Under the pieces are notes generated by a model that saw nothing but the letters and a program-made list of their open reading frames with translations, had not been told where the DNA came from and did not search any database. Positions 34,215 to 44,052 of a stretch of 64,000 bases of DNA are shown in pieces (position 1 is the stretch's first letter; every line of letters begins with the position of its first letter). The position numbers were made by a program, and so were the translations under genes. The DNA is taken from positions 1,736,001 through 1,800,000 of the forward strand of contig OW818666.1 of NCBI GenBank assembly GCA_942493035.1. Direction: 5' to 3'. The stretch comes from WRGT01 sp942493035. GTDB taxonomy: Bacteria > Spirochaetota > UBA4802 > UBA5550.

Positions 34215-36935
34215 TCATTCCGGATTATTACCGGCAACACCGGTTTTTGCATTTGAAAGTACAAAATAAAAGCACGATCCTTTCCCCGGTTCACTTTCAG
34301 CCCAGACTCTCCCTTTATGCCGCTCAATTATATTTTTCACCATAGCAAGCCCTATACCTGTACCGCTAAAATCCTTATCACTATGAAGACGCTGAAATAC
34401 ACCAAAGAGCTTATCGGCATACTGCATATCAAAACCGGCTCCATTATCGCGGACAAAAAAAATGTTTTCTCCATCGCGGAATTCATGGCTGATAATTATT
34501 TCCGGTTTTAAAGTCTTTTTTGTAAATTTAACGGCATTAGATATAAGATTTACATAAACCACACGAAGCATGGCCCTGTCAGCTTTTACCATAGGAAGCG
34601 GATCAATTCTAATTGAAATTTTACTTTCGCTGATTTCATCTGAAAAATCTTTAATAACGTCATTCACCAGAAAACCTGTATCAACATCATTACTCGAAAT
34701 TGAGGCCCGTCCCATCCTTGAAAATGAAAGCAGATCATCTATAAGCTGCCCCATGCGCCTTGCCGATTCGTCAATAACTTCCATATAATGTTTTGTTTTT
34801 TCATTTAATATATCCGCCGATTCCGCCTTGAACATCTCCAGAAATCCGGATATATGCCGGAGCGGAGACCTCAGGTCATGTGAAACACTGTAAGAAAATG
34901 AATCAAGTTCCCTGTTTGCTTTCTCAAGTTCTGATGTCCGTTCTGTGACTCTTCTTTCCAGTTCAGAATTAAATTTTCTAAGATTATCTTCATATTCTTT
35001 CTGCCTGGTGATATCACGGATTATTATCGATGTTGAATGTAGTCCGTCCGAATCAATAAACTTCAACGAACTTACCATAATAGGAAATTTCTCACCGTCA
35101 GGCTTTATACCTGTAAGTTCACCTTCATAGAAACCATTTTGTTCTCTTATTTTAAGTGCCGCTTCAAGCCGTGAATCAGAAACGTCTATTATACCGCTCC
35201 TCCCCAAAGTGCATATATCCTGTTCTGTGCGTCCGAACATTCTGCACCCGGCCGGATTAACTGTTAAAATTGTACCGTCAGGCCTGGTCAGAAAAAAAGC
35301 ATCACTGATATTTTCAAAAATATGACGATATCGCTCTTCACTTCTTCTAAGGTCATCTTCCGCTTTTTTCCTTTCGGTAATATCACGAACAATGGACCAC
35401 ATCCCCGAAGGTTCGTTATGTGTACCTTTGAGAAGAAAAGTCCTTATTTCAACTGGAAAGACTGTTCCATTCTTTCGTATATATTCTTTTTCATAAATAT
35501 CAGTGCTTCCATCATTAAGCAGTTTTTCTAAAATCAGTCTTCTTTCAAAATCATGCCATTTCTTTGGTGTAATATCGGGATACTTCAGATTCAGTAATTC
35601 CTCCGCACTGTAACCGAGCATCTTCTGAAACGAACTGTTTGTTCCGGTGATCCTTCCAGTCATATCAGTCTGAGCAAAGGCATCCAACATAGATTCATGA
35701 AGTCTCCGGTATTTTTCTTCACTGATTTTAAGGTCTGTTACATCATATGAAAGGACAAGCTTGGCTTCAAAATCATTCCACTTTATAATATGTGTAGTAA
35801 TCTCAACAAAAATTATTTCACCGTTTTTCTTAATATGGCGCCATGTACCCGATTTATCCAGTCCCGATATTGATCTTTTAACCTTTTCAATCACGCGTGG
35901 CCCATCTTCTGCCGGCCGTATATCCATTATTGTCATATTCAGAAATTCATCTTTAGAATAGCCATAATGGTCAACTGCGGATCTATTCACAGCAAGAAAC
36001 TTCAGATCACTTATTCTATAAATCCACATCGGATGAGGATTTGTTTCGAACAGGTGCCTGTACTGTTCTTCACTATCACTTAGTGCTCTCTCAGTACGGT
36101 CTATGGTACCGCCGATCTGATTTGAAATTAAAAATACTATGAGACCAATCACGGCTGTTGTGAAAATTGCAGATACTGAAGAAGCAATAGCGAGGTTATC
36201 CATATGCCAGTGAGGGAGCAGAACACTATTAATCCATCCTTCAAAAAGAGAAACTGCAATAACGGCCGGCAGAAAACCACGGAGTAACTTCGAACGGACT
36301 GAATCACCGGTAAACAGCATTATAAGTCTGGACTTATTATAAATCAGCAGAATAAGAATTATTCCGGATAGTGTTAAACATATTGCAGTAGGCAAAGCTA
36401 CGGGAATTACAGAACTCTGATACAGGAGAGGTGCGTTATACCAGTAACCGAGTAATATAACAGAACCACTGATCACAATAATAATTGCGGCTGCCACTGA
36501 TACTTCTACAAGAAGACTTCTCCCGCTCAAAAGTGCCAGGGATGCCGTAGTTAGAATAATAAATGAAACAGCTGTTACCGGCGACATCCTTCCAATCTGA
36601 AGTCTGCTGTTTTTAACAAAATCAGGTATAAGCAATTTTTCCGGATCCGGCAGAAAATTACTGAATGAATTAAACAAAATTATTACAAGAAATAATAAGA
36701 GTGCAGTTAATACGCTAAATAATATTATTTTATAAAATTTCTCATCCCTTTCAAATAACAGAATAAAGAAAACTGCGGAGTTGACTAAAAAAACAAGAGA
36801 TGTAGACGGAGCCATAGGAATAAAATCCGCACTATAACTGGCCAGGATAATATCTCCGAGATATAATCCTATCCATGATAAACCTGAAATAATTATTATC
36901 AGAAGAATCATAAAAATGGCTGAATATTTTTTCAT
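34215..36935 (-). CDS. Membrane PAS-PAS-PAS histidine kinase
   Basis: The 906-residue protein has an N-terminal integral membrane sensor of about eight helices (residues 5-280). Three PAS domains follow (about 290-400, 410-520 and 530-650, with the C-terminal caps SYDVTDLK, VRDITERKKAE and IRDITRQKEYE). After a coiled coil comes a HisKA of the phytochrome-like type with SYSVSHDLRSPLRHISGF, and a HATPase with NLISNAVKFTKK, DNGAGFDM and GTGIGLAMVKNIIERHKG. It is the first gene of the seven-gene operon and has no receiver of its own; the lone receivers downstream are the obvious partners. The ligand of the membrane domain is unknown. Confidence 0.9.
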   Translation of the reverse strand: MKKYSAIFMILLIIIISGLSWIGLYLGDIILASYSADFIPMAPSTSLVFLVNSAVFFILLFERDEKFYKIILFSVLTALLLFLVIILFNSFSNFLPDPEKLLIPDFVKNSRLQIGRMSPVTAVSFIILTTASLALLSGRSLLVEVSVAAAIIIVISGSVILLGYWYNAPLLYQSSVIPVALPTAICLTLSGIILILLIYNKSRLIMLFTGDSVRSKLLRGFLPAVIAVSLFEGWINSVLLPHWHMDNLAIASSVSAIFTTAVIGLIVFLISNQIGGTIDRTERALSDSEEQYRHLFETNPHPMWIYRISDLKFLAVNRSAVDHYGYSKDEFLNMTIMDIRPAEDGPRVIEKVKRSISGLDKSGTWRHIKKNGEIIFVEITTHIIKWNDFEAKLVLSYDVTDLKISEEKYRRLHESMLDAFAQTDMTGRITGTNSSFQKMLGYSAEELLNLKYPDITPKKWHDFERRLILEKLLNDGSTDIYEKEYIRKNGTVFPVEIRTFLLKGTHNEPSGMWSIVRDITERKKAEDDLRRSEERYRHIFENISDAFFLTRPDGTILTVNPAGCRMFGRTEQDICTLGRSGIIDVSDSRLEAALKIREQNGFYEGELTGIKPDGEKFPIMVSSLKFIDSDGLHSTSIIIRDITRQKEYEDNLRKFNSELERRVTERTSELEKANRELDSFSYSVSHDLRSPLRHISGFLEMFKAESADILNEKTKHYMEVIDESARRMGQLIDDLLSFSRMGRASISSNDVDTGFLVNDVIKDFSDEISESKISIRIDPLPMVKADRAMLRVVYVNLISNAVKFTKKTLKPEIIISHEFRDGENIFFVRDNGAGFDMQYADKLFGVFQRLHSDKDFSGTGIGLAMVKNIIERHKGRVWAESEPGKGSCFYFVLSNAKTGVAGNNPE

Positions 36936-37076
36936 CCTAAATGCACCCTAAGCTCATACCTGCAAAGTATGATTTTTATATTTAAATTTATTCTGAACAC
37001 TTATAAAAATAATGAAAAATTCTGTATAAATCAACAAAGAACTATTTTTTATCAGTATTTATTCCTTAACTTTTCT

Positions 37077-37241
37077 ATAGGGCGGTCCCAAAAACTCCGT
37101 TTCCAGGGTCACAGGGAGCCCTGCGGGGCTTATAAAGGGGCTGCCGCCCGAGCGAATACGATGTTCGCCTGTCAGCACCGACAGGATTTCGAAAAAAAAG
37201 CTGACATTTAACCCTGTAAAGATTGAGTTAATGGAACTGCC
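37077..37241. repeat. Dispersed TTAAGGGC-family element, diverged copy
   Basis: The left end TAGGGCGGTCCCAAAAACTC and the right end GAGTTAATGGAACTGCC correspond to the ends of the element at 20581-20720. Both share the interior AGCCCTGCGGGGCTTA block followed by AAAGGGGCT. This copy carries a different middle, with TTCGCCTGTCAGCACCGACAG. It fills the centre of the 466-bp gap between divergent kinase genes. Confidence 0.6.
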
Positions 37242-37336
37242 ATTTAGTAAAAAAGGCTCTATTATCCCCGCCAACAAAGGCGACGTGGATATATAACTAT
37301 TATATCTCATTTCCAGCTGAAAAAAGTGACCAGAAA

Positions 37337-37375
37337 TTGACTTATATGTGAATAGTCGTTATTATATAGTATAAT
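37337..37375 (+). promoter_or_regulatory. Candidate sigma70-type promoter for the hybrid kinase
   Basis: TTGACT (37337-37342) is followed, 17 bp on, by TATTAT (37360-37365). A perfect TATAAT stands at 37370-37375, 26 bp before the start codon. Either hexamer could be the -10. This is assigned by consensus match only. Confidence 0.45.
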
Positions 37376-37401
37376 TTAAATATTATAACTACCGGAAACT
37401 T

Positions 37402-40371
37402 ATGAAAAAACTGATCCTGACTCTATTATTATCAATATTCATTTTTACTCCCGGTTACAACATTAATGCGGATATTCATATATCTGTTTTAAAAATTGGA
37501 GTATATAATAATCCCCCGAAAATTTCGGTATCCCAAAATGGCGCCGCAACTGGTTACCATATTGACGTGCTTGAAGCTATTCTAAAAGATACACCATACA
37601 GAATTGAATATCATCCCGGTACATGGGAGGAAGGTCTAACCAGACTAAAAAACGGCGAAATCGACATAATGCCCGATGTTGCATGGTCAAAAGAACGTGC
37701 TGCAGTTTATGATTTTAATAATGAATATGTTCTTTTAAACTGGGCATGTGTCTATTCATCAAAAACTGCAGCAATAAATATTATCACAGATCTTAACAAA
37801 AAAAAAGTCGCTGTCATGCGGAACAGCATCCATACAGAAGGTGAATCCGGTATTATCAATCAGGTTATAAGTTTTGGAATCAACTGTGAATTTATCTATG
37901 TTAACACATATGAAGAAGCTTTTGATTTAATAAACAAAGGGACTGCAGATGCTGCTGTTGTAAACAGACTTTACGGTTTGATGAACGAAGAGAGCAACAG
38001 CGTAAAGAGAACATCTATCGTCTTCAATCCCTCGCAGATCAGGTATGCTTTCAGTAAAAACAAACCGGGCAACTCAGATTTAATTAAACTGATCGATTCA
38101 GGAATAATAGAACTAAAAGCTGATAAGAACAGCCTCTACCATAAAGCTTTTACAAAACATCTTCTCCCGCAGATCAAGAAAGAAAAGATACTTCCTGAAT
38201 GGACAGTGAATATTGTTTTTCTTGCAATTCTACTCTCGTTGATATTGTCCATATATGTACTTTCAGGCAGATCAGGAATAAACGAAAGTATTCTTTTAAG
38301 GAAATTTTTCCGCGAAAATGTATCAATGGAAAATATCAGGGAGAATATAACAGATAACTCGTTAACAGCGCTTGCCATGTTTTCCATTCCCCTGTTCCTA
38401 TCTATTCTTTACCACGGTTTTCAAATAGGATGGGATAACACCATCTGGCTATACCTTTGTGTTGTGATTACTTCAGTAACAGCAGCTGTACTCAGAAAAC
38501 ATTTATCTGTTTTATTAAAACTTGGTGTTCTTATTATATGTCTTTTTTTTATGGGGAGTCTGGTGCTGAAATCCTGGGGCAGAATTGGAACCGGATTTAC
38601 TTTTTTTCTCACTGCAGGAATAATCATAACCTTAATTTACGGGAAAAGATGGGGCATCGCGGTTATAACAACAGGATTAATAATCACAGTAATATTCGGA
38701 ATACTTATACAGTACAAATTCATCCAGTATAATTTTGATATGATAACATATTCATTATCTCCGTCGTCATGGATATTCGCAGTCATGGCGGTTTTCATGA
38801 TGTTTTTTACAATAATAAGCGGAATAGAAAAATTTTATGAAAACCTTGTTTCGGCAGTGGATAACCTTGAACAGAAAGTTAAAGAGAGAACAAATGAGCT
38901 CGATGATGTTAATAAAAGTATGCAGAAAGAGATAGAGATCCGGAAAAAAATTGAGGACGAACTGCTGGCTGCGAAACTTGAAGCCGAACACGCCAGCTCG
39001 GCAAAAGGGACTTTCCTTGCAAGCATGTCACACGAAATCCGTACTCCGCTGAATGCAATACTCGGCTACTCTCAGATTCTGCTGCGCGAGAAGACTCTTG
39101 CCCCTGAATCGAAAAGAGAGATAGAAATCATTAACAGCAGCGGTGAACATCTTCTGGATCTTATAAATGAAATTCTCGATATGTCAAAAATTGAAGCTGG
39201 AAAGACTGAGATTATAAATGAAACTTTCAGTCTGTCTGCTGTAATGAAGCAGATTGATAATCTGTTTTCAGCTAAAACAGAGAAGAAAGGGATAGAGTTT
39301 GTAATAAAAATTGCGGATGATGTTCCGGATTTTATAATCACAGATAAATCAAAACTTAAACAAATTCTAATCAACCTTACGGGTAATGCTGTTAAATTTA
39401 CGGATAGAGGATCTGTAAAAGTAAACGTCTCTCTATCATCAGACAATCATGAAGTTCTGATATTTACTGTGACAGATACCGGTAAAGGAATTGCACAGGA
39501 GCATTTAGAGAATATCTTTTCTCCGTTTGAACAGACAGTTGAAGGCAGAGACCGCGGCGGTACAGGTCTTGGCCTTTCTATCAGCCGTAAATATGCAAAT
39601 CTCATGGGGGGAGACATCTCCTTAGATAGTAAACCGGGCAGAGGGAGCAGCTTTACACTTTCAATGCCGTTTAAAAAAAGTGATGTTGAAATAATTGATG
39701 ATATTGATTCCGACAGAAAAGTTATCGGGATACGAAGCAGAGTAACTCCCCGTATTCTGATTGTTGATGATAGAGAAGTTAACCGCGACATTCTTGTACG
39801 TATGCTTGAACCGCTCGGTTTCAATGTTCAGGAAGCATCCGGCGGAAGGGAGGCACTGGAACTGATCAGCTCATGGAATCCTGATCTGGTTCTTCTGGAT
39901 CTCATAATGCCAGATCTGGATGGAAGAGATGTTATAAAAAGTATTAAAGCTGATACTCATCTTAAAGATTTAAAGATCATCGTAATTACAGCCAGCGTTC
40001 TTGATATAGCAAGAGAGGAGATTCTAAACCTCGGGGCAGATGCATTTATACGAAAACCTTTCCGTGAAACAATTGTACTGAATGAAATCAGCGATACATT
40101 CGGGCTTGAATATATTTATGACGAAAATACGAAGAATATAAAACAGACCCCATTATTTGTTACCGGTGCTGAATTGAAAACCATGCTTCATCAGATTCCA
40201 TCCGATGTCCGCGAGTATCTGAAAAACTCTCTGATAACAGGTGATATTGAAGAGATAAAAAATTCTATCAAAGAGATATCCGGGATTGACCCGAAACTCG
40301 CTAAACAGATCGATTTTATAATTGATGACTACGAATTCAGCTCAATGATAGAAATACTTAACAGCATTTAA
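37402..40371 (+). CDS. Hybrid histidine kinase: SBP_bac_3 - membrane domain - HisKA - HATPase - receiver
   Basis: The 989-residue protein has a signal peptide (1-24), a family-3 solute-binding-like sensor (about 28-265: GVYNNPPKISVSQNGAATG, IDIMPDVAWSKERA) and a TM helix (272-291). A second membrane block of about six helices (345-475) and a coiled coil follow. The kinase core has MSHEIRTPLNAILGYSQ (near 543), NLTGNAVKFTDRG and GGTGLGLSISRKYANLMGG. A receiver (about 785-905) carries LIVDDREVNRD, the phospho-Asp in VLLDLIMPDLDG and FIRKPF. The last 80 residues are helical and unassigned, at the place where Hpt domains often stand, but no clear Hpt histidine motif is seen. The periplasmic part suggests amino-acid-like ligands. 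Confidence 0.92.
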   Translation: MKKLILTLLLSIFIFTPGYNINADIHISVLKIGVYNNPPKISVSQNGAATGYHIDVLEAILKDTPYRIEYHPGTWEEGLTRLKNGEIDIMPDVAWSKERAAVYDFNNEYVLLNWACVYSSKTAAINIITDLNKKKVAVMRNSIHTEGESGIINQVISFGINCEFIYVNTYEEAFDLINKGTADAAVVNRLYGLMNEESNSVKRTSIVFNPSQIRYAFSKNKPGNSDLIKLIDSGIIELKADKNSLYHKAFTKHLLPQIKKEKILPEWTVNIVFLAILLSLILSIYVLSGRSGINESILLRKFFRENVSMENIRENITDNSLTALAMFSIPLFLSILYHGFQIGWDNTIWLYLCVVITSVTAAVLRKHLSVLLKLGVLIICLFFMGSLVLKSWGRIGTGFTFFLTAGIIITLIYGKRWGIAVITTGLIITVIFGILIQYKFIQYNFDMITYSLSPSSWIFAVMAVFMMFFTIISGIEKFYENLVSAVDNLEQKVKERTNELDDVNKSMQKEIEIRKKIEDELLAAKLEAEHASSAKGTFLASMSHEIRTPLNAILGYSQILLREKTLAPESKREIEIINSSGEHLLDLINEILDMSKIEAGKTEIINETFSLSAVMKQIDNLFSAKTEKKGIEFVIKIADDVPDFIITDKSKLKQILINLTGNAVKFTDRGSVKVNVSLSSDNHEVLIFTVTDTGKGIAQEHLENIFSPFEQTVEGRDRGGTGLGLSISRKYANLMGGDISLDSKPGRGSSFTLSMPFKKSDVEIIDDIDSDRKVIGIRSRVTPRILIVDDREVNRDILVRMLEPLGFNVQEASGGREALELISSWNPDLVLLDLIMPDLDGRDVIKSIKADTHLKDLKIIVITASVLDIAREEILNLGADAFIRKPFRETIVLNEISDTFGLEYIYDENTKNIKQTPLFVTGAELKTMLHQIPSDVREYLKNSLITGDIEEIKNSIKEISGIDPKLAKQIDFIIDDYEFSSMIEILNSI

Positions 40372-40372
40372 A

Positions 40373-40458
40373 GTAATTGCTCAAAACCTGTGGCACACTA
40401 TCCCCGCCGCGCCTTCGGCGCGGCGGGGATAGTATACCACCAGTTAACGGGCATTTAC
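40373..40458. mobile_element. MITE-like palindromic element, copy 3, with 8-bp target duplication
   Basis: The 86-bp element has ends GTAATTGCTCAAAAC and GTTAACGGGCATTTAC and a core hairpin CCCCGCCGCGCC/GGCGCGGCGGGG. Exact 8-bp direct repeats CATTTAAA flank it at 40365-40372 and 40459-40466. The left repeat contains the TAA stop of the hybrid kinase gene (40369-40371). Confidence 0.82.
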
Positions 40459-40518
40459 CATTTAAATACATTGACATTTTTAAATATATATCTTACAAAA
40501 TGACAGGAGGATTTTAAA

Positions 40519-41718
40519 ATGACACTGGAATATTCAGAGAAAAAATTTTCCGTTCTGATTGCTGATGATAATCAGAATAATTTAAAAATATTAAGCGCCA
40601 TGCTTGAAGAACTCGGATATAAAGTCAGAATTGCCAAGTCGGGAGAGCAGACTATCCAGAGCGTTGAGACTCTTAAACCGGATATTATACTGCTTGATAT
40701 ACATATGCCGGGAATGGATGGCTATGAAGTATGCACAAAGCTCAAGGCGGCAGAAGCTTACAGGGACATTCCGGTAATCTTTATAAGTGCACTTTCAGAA
40801 GTGTTCAACAAGATCCAGGCATTCAAAGCGGGGGGAGTTGATTATATAACAAAACCGTTTGAACTTGAAGAAGTACAGCTGAGAGTTGAAACCCATATTA
40901 AACTTAAAGAAAACACATTAATGCTTGAGAAAGCACTATCCGACCTCCGGAACAGAGAAGAACTTCTTATTCAGACAGAAAAGATGGCCGCATTAGGAGT
41001 ACTGACTTCCGGTGTGGCGCATGAAATCAACAATCCTGTTAATTTTATTTCGAACAGTTTTTCAGCTATTGAAGAGAGAATAAAATCAGTAATTGAAAGT
41101 AAAAAACTCCCCGATGATGAGATGACCAGTGATTTTAATATGCTTTTTTCAAATGTAACCACTGGTATAAACCAGATTACAAAAATAGTCCACAGTCTCA
41201 GATTATACTCACAAAACAATAATGATAGTTCAACAGATACTCCGGTTAACAATCTCAAAAATATTATTGATTCGGTATTGATAATTATGCGTCACAGATT
41301 CAATGAGAAAATAATTATTGAAAATAAAATCCCGCCCGATACAATGATTAAATGTCAGGCCGGTCAATTCAGTCAGGTATTTATCAATATTATTTCCAAT
41401 TCAGTACAGGCAATTGAGGATGCTGTTGAATCCGGAATAATAAATGAGGATCAGGGGTGTATTACTTTTCAGGTCGAAAACAAAGATGGCTATATAAATA
41501 TTATAACAACTGATAATGGAATTGGTATCGGGAAATCGATTATCAGCAAAGTATTTGATCCTTTTTTTACAACTAAAAAAGTCGGTCAGGGAACAGGTCT
41601 CGGTTTGTCAATCTGTCAAAGTATAATTAAAGACCATAATGGGTTTATAAAAGCTGAAAGCAATAAAAATACCGGAACATCAATAATCATAAGTATACCG
41701 GAAAACGGAGTTAAATAG
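40519..41718 (+). CDS. Receiver-histidine kinase (cytoplasmic)
   Basis: The 399-residue protein has an N-terminal receiver (about 10-125: IADDNQNNLKIL, phospho-Asp in ILLDIHMPGMDGYE, YITKPF), a coiled linker (LEKALSDLRNREELL), an H-box TSGVAHEINNPVNFI near residue 168 and a HATPase with NIISNSVQAIED and GTGLGLSICQSIIKDHNG. There is no membrane or PAS domain. The receiver at the N-terminus means it is driven by another kinase, plausibly the hybrid kinase just upstream, and passes phosphate to the receiver encoded next. Its TAG stop overlaps the GTG start of that gene. Confidence 0.9.
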   Translation: MTLEYSEKKFSVLIADDNQNNLKILSAMLEELGYKVRIAKSGEQTIQSVETLKPDIILLDIHMPGMDGYEVCTKLKAAEAYRDIPVIFISALSEVFNKIQAFKAGGVDYITKPFELEEVQLRVETHIKLKENTLMLEKALSDLRNREELLIQTEKMAALGVLTSGVAHEINNPVNFISNSFSAIEERIKSVIESKKLPDDEMTSDFNMLFSNVTTGINQITKIVHSLRLYSQNNNDSSTDTPVNNLKNIIDSVLIIMRHRFNEKIIIENKIPPDTMIKCQAGQFSQVFINIISNSVQAIEDAVESGIINEDQGCITFQVENKDGYINIITTDNGIGIGKSIISKVFDPFFTTKKVGQGTGLGLSICQSIIKDHNGFIKAESNKNTGTSIIISIPENGVK

Positions 41719-42095
41719 TGGAAGATAAAGCAGTTATCCTTTACATTGACGATGAATTTCTTAATCTATCTGCATTTGAAATATTGTTTAAAAAAAAATA
41801 TACAGTTTTTGCAACTCACAGTCCTCAGAAAGCCCTGGAAATAATTAAAGAACATAAAGTCGATGTTGTGATAGCTGACCAGAAAATGCCGATAATGACA
41901 GGAGTTGAACTTCTAAAAAAAGTAATTGAAATGGACGACTCGATTTTAAGGATAATTCATTCCGGTTACATTGATGATCCAGAAATAATAAAAGCAATAG
42001 ATGGGGGCATTGCACAGTTTATTTTAGACAAGCCTCTTAATAAAACTATGATGCTTAAAATGATTGATATATATGTTGAATCAAAAAAACTTTAA
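41718..42095 (+). CDS. Single-domain response regulator
   Basis: This 125-residue receiver has YIDDE, the phospho-Asp in VVIADQKMPIMTG, Ser in IHSGY and Lys in LDKPL. It begins with GTG overlapping the preceding stop (TAGTG), with an upstream GGAAAACGGAG as ribosome site. It completes a two-gene relay with the receiver-kinase. There is no output domain. Confidence 0.87.
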   Translation: MEDKAVILYIDDEFLNLSAFEILFKKKYTVFATHSPQKALEIIKEHKVDVVIADQKMPIMTGVELLKKVIEMDDSILRIIHSGYIDDPEIIKAIDGGIAQFILDKPLNKTMMLKMIDIYVESKKL

Positions 42096-42105
42096 TACGT
42101 TACCC

Positions 42106-42193
42106 GTGAGTACTCACAAATTGGTGGTAAAGTCCTCTCAGCCGTGCCGAAAACGCGGCGGAGATACAATGCCTCCGGTTTATAAGCGATTAA
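42106..42193. repeat. MITE-like palindromic element, diverged copy 4
   Basis: The ends GTGAGTACTCACAAA and TTTATAAGCGATTAA, with the core GCCGTGCCGAAAACGCGGCGG, match the family, but the core stem is imperfect and flanking 8-mers do not match. It is an older, decayed copy after the receiver gene. Confidence 0.6.
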
Positions 42194-42218
42194 AAATTAT
42201 GTAATTATACCAGCACAA

Positions 42219-44009
42219 TTATATATCAAACTCCAGAATAAACTTTGTACCTTCTCCATGCTCAATCCGTATGATTCCCCCGATCTGTTCTGTGAGTATG
42301 CCCACAAGCTGCATCCCGAAGCCGGTTGAATTTTTAAAATCTATTGATTCGGGCATACCTGCACCATTGTCTGCTATTACCATACAGACCGTTCTGCCTG
42401 TAACGTTTGCTGAAACAGATATTATTCCGCTGCTGATGTTTTTAAAAGCGTACTTCATTATGTTGGTTAACAGCTCGTTGATGATGATTCCAAGGGGCTG
42501 TATTTTTTTTACATTTAATTCAAATGGTTCAATTCTTTTTTCTACTTTAACATATATACTATTTGGAAAATTAACTATAATTTCATCAATCAGAATTGAT
42601 AAGTATTCATTGACCGCCATGGAATTAAAACTTTCAGACTGGTAAAGTTTATCATACAATATCATCATGCTCTGAACCCGGCTGGCTGCATCAGTAAGAG
42701 CTGATACAACAGAATGATCCTTTAACATATCTGCCTGTATAGAGAGCAGGCTTATAATTGTATTCAGATTATTTTTAATACGATGATGAACCTCTTTAAG
42801 AAGGAGTTCTTTTTCGGCCAACAGCTGCTTGATTTTATCTTCAGAGATTTTTTGCTGTGTAATATCTTCTTTTATCGCAATAAAATTTGTTATACTACCC
42901 TTCTCATCAACAATCGGAGAGATTATTGCTGATTCCCAGTATAACTCTCCGTTTTTCTTTTTATTATGAAATATACCCTTCCAGACTTTACCTGAAGTTA
43001 TTGTATCCCATAAATTTTTATATATCGCTTCAGGGGTTTCCCCTGATTTTAAAATGCCCGGTTTCTTTCCTATTGCTTCTTCAGGAGTATAACCGGTAAG
43101 TGGTGTAAATGCCTGATTTACATATTCAATAGTACCGTCTAATCCGGTAATAACTATATTAGCAGGACTCTGTTCAGCTGCTATCGAAAATTTCCGGAGC
43201 TCATTTTCCGCCAGCTTCCTTTCTGTAATATCGGTCGATATTCCAATTACTCCTATAATTTCACCATCTTCATCTACAAATGGGATCTTGCTGGTATTCA
43301 CCCACCTCTCACCTTCCGAAGTCCCCCAATGCTCTTCAATATTCAATTTAGCTGTACCGGAATTTATAACATCCAGATCATCCCGAAAATATTCATCCGC
43401 TTCCTCTTCGGGAAATAGCTCATATAGGCTCTTACCCTCAAGATCAGACTTCTCCATATTATGCGCAAGTGCAACATATTTGTTAACTCGAATAAAATTA
43501 TTTTTTCTGTCCTTATAGAAAACCAGTGCCGGCAGATGGTCCAGAATTGATTCAAATTCCAAACTTAGCTTTTTATACTTTTGCTTAGTTTTAAGCAGCT
43601 CTTCATTTTCTATATTTTTTTTATTAGCTTCAAAATGTTTTAAAGCCATTTTTATGGAAGCGTCAATAACTGTAATGCCGCTGTTTTTCAGTACATATCC
43701 GTAGGATTTCGCCCCTTCTGTTTTTTCCACCAGCTCCGGCTCTGCGTGATTTGTAAGAAATATGATAGGAAACGAGCGCTCATTTAATATCGTTAATGCG
43801 GCATCAAGTCCGTTCATCCCTTTGCCAAGATAAATATCCATAAGAATAAGATCTATACTGAAGTTTTCTTTAATATCTTTAATTGCCAGTTCTGCTGAAT
43901 CCGATGTAATTACATTATAATTATACTCTTCAAGAGATTTCTTCAATGCTATTGCAATAAGAGCTTCATCCTCAACTAAAAGTATTGTCTTTTTATTATC
44001 TTTGTTCAA
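42219..44009 (-). CDS. Receiver-PAS-PAS-HisKA_2 histidine kinase
   Basis: The 596-residue protein (start chosen here) has an N-terminal receiver with LLVEDEAL and phospho-Asp in LILMDIYLGKGMNG, and two PAS domains (about 155-270 and 275-395, with ISTDITERKLAE and IKEDITQQKISE). The HisKA_2 motif is VHHRIKNNLNTIISLL near residue 405, and the HATPase has INELLTNIMKYAFK and DNGAGMPE. The frame is open to 44159, overlapping the diguanylate cyclase gene. TTG 44009 has AGGGGAG 10 nt upstream and starts just before the receiver, so it is preferred. It lies 43 bp downstream of the diguanylate cyclase gene and is probably co-transcribed. Confidence 0.88.
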   Translation of the reverse strand: MNKDNKKTILLVEDEALIAIALKKSLEEYNYNVITSDSAELAIKDIKENFSIDLILMDIYLGKGMNGLDAALTILNERSFPIIFLTNHAEPELVEKTEGAKSYGYVLKNSGITVIDASIKMALKHFEANKKNIENEELLKTKQKYKKLSLEFESILDHLPALVFYKDRKNNFIRVNKYVALAHNMEKSDLEGKSLYELFPEEEADEYFRDDLDVINSGTAKLNIEEHWGTSEGERWVNTSKIPFVDEDGEIIGVIGISTDITERKLAENELRKFSIAAEQSPANIVITGLDGTIEYVNQAFTPLTGYTPEEAIGKKPGILKSGETPEAIYKNLWDTITSGKVWKGIFHNKKKNGELYWESAIISPIVDEKGSITNFIAIKEDITQQKISEDKIKQLLAEKELLLKEVHHRIKNNLNTIISLLSIQADMLKDHSVVSALTDAASRVQSMMILYDKLYQSESFNSMAVNEYLSILIDEIIVNFPNSIYVKVEKRIEPFELNVKKIQPLGIIINELLTNIMKYAFKNISSGIISVSANVTGRTVCMVIADNGAGMPESIDFKNSTGFGMQLVGILTEQIGGIIRIEHGEGTKFILEFDI

Positions 44010-44052
44010 AACTAAATCACTCCCCTGAAAATATTTGCAAATTAGAATAAAA

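Noticed and set aside
34211..34327. N-terminal extension of the cobalamin-binding protein
   Set aside because: It lies inside the end of the upstream kinase in another frame; ATG 34210 follows that kinase's stop by 4 bp.
37402..40371. C-terminal Hpt domain on the hybrid kinase
   Set aside because: The last 80 residues are helical but show no HxLKG-type histidine motif, so an Hpt call is not supported.
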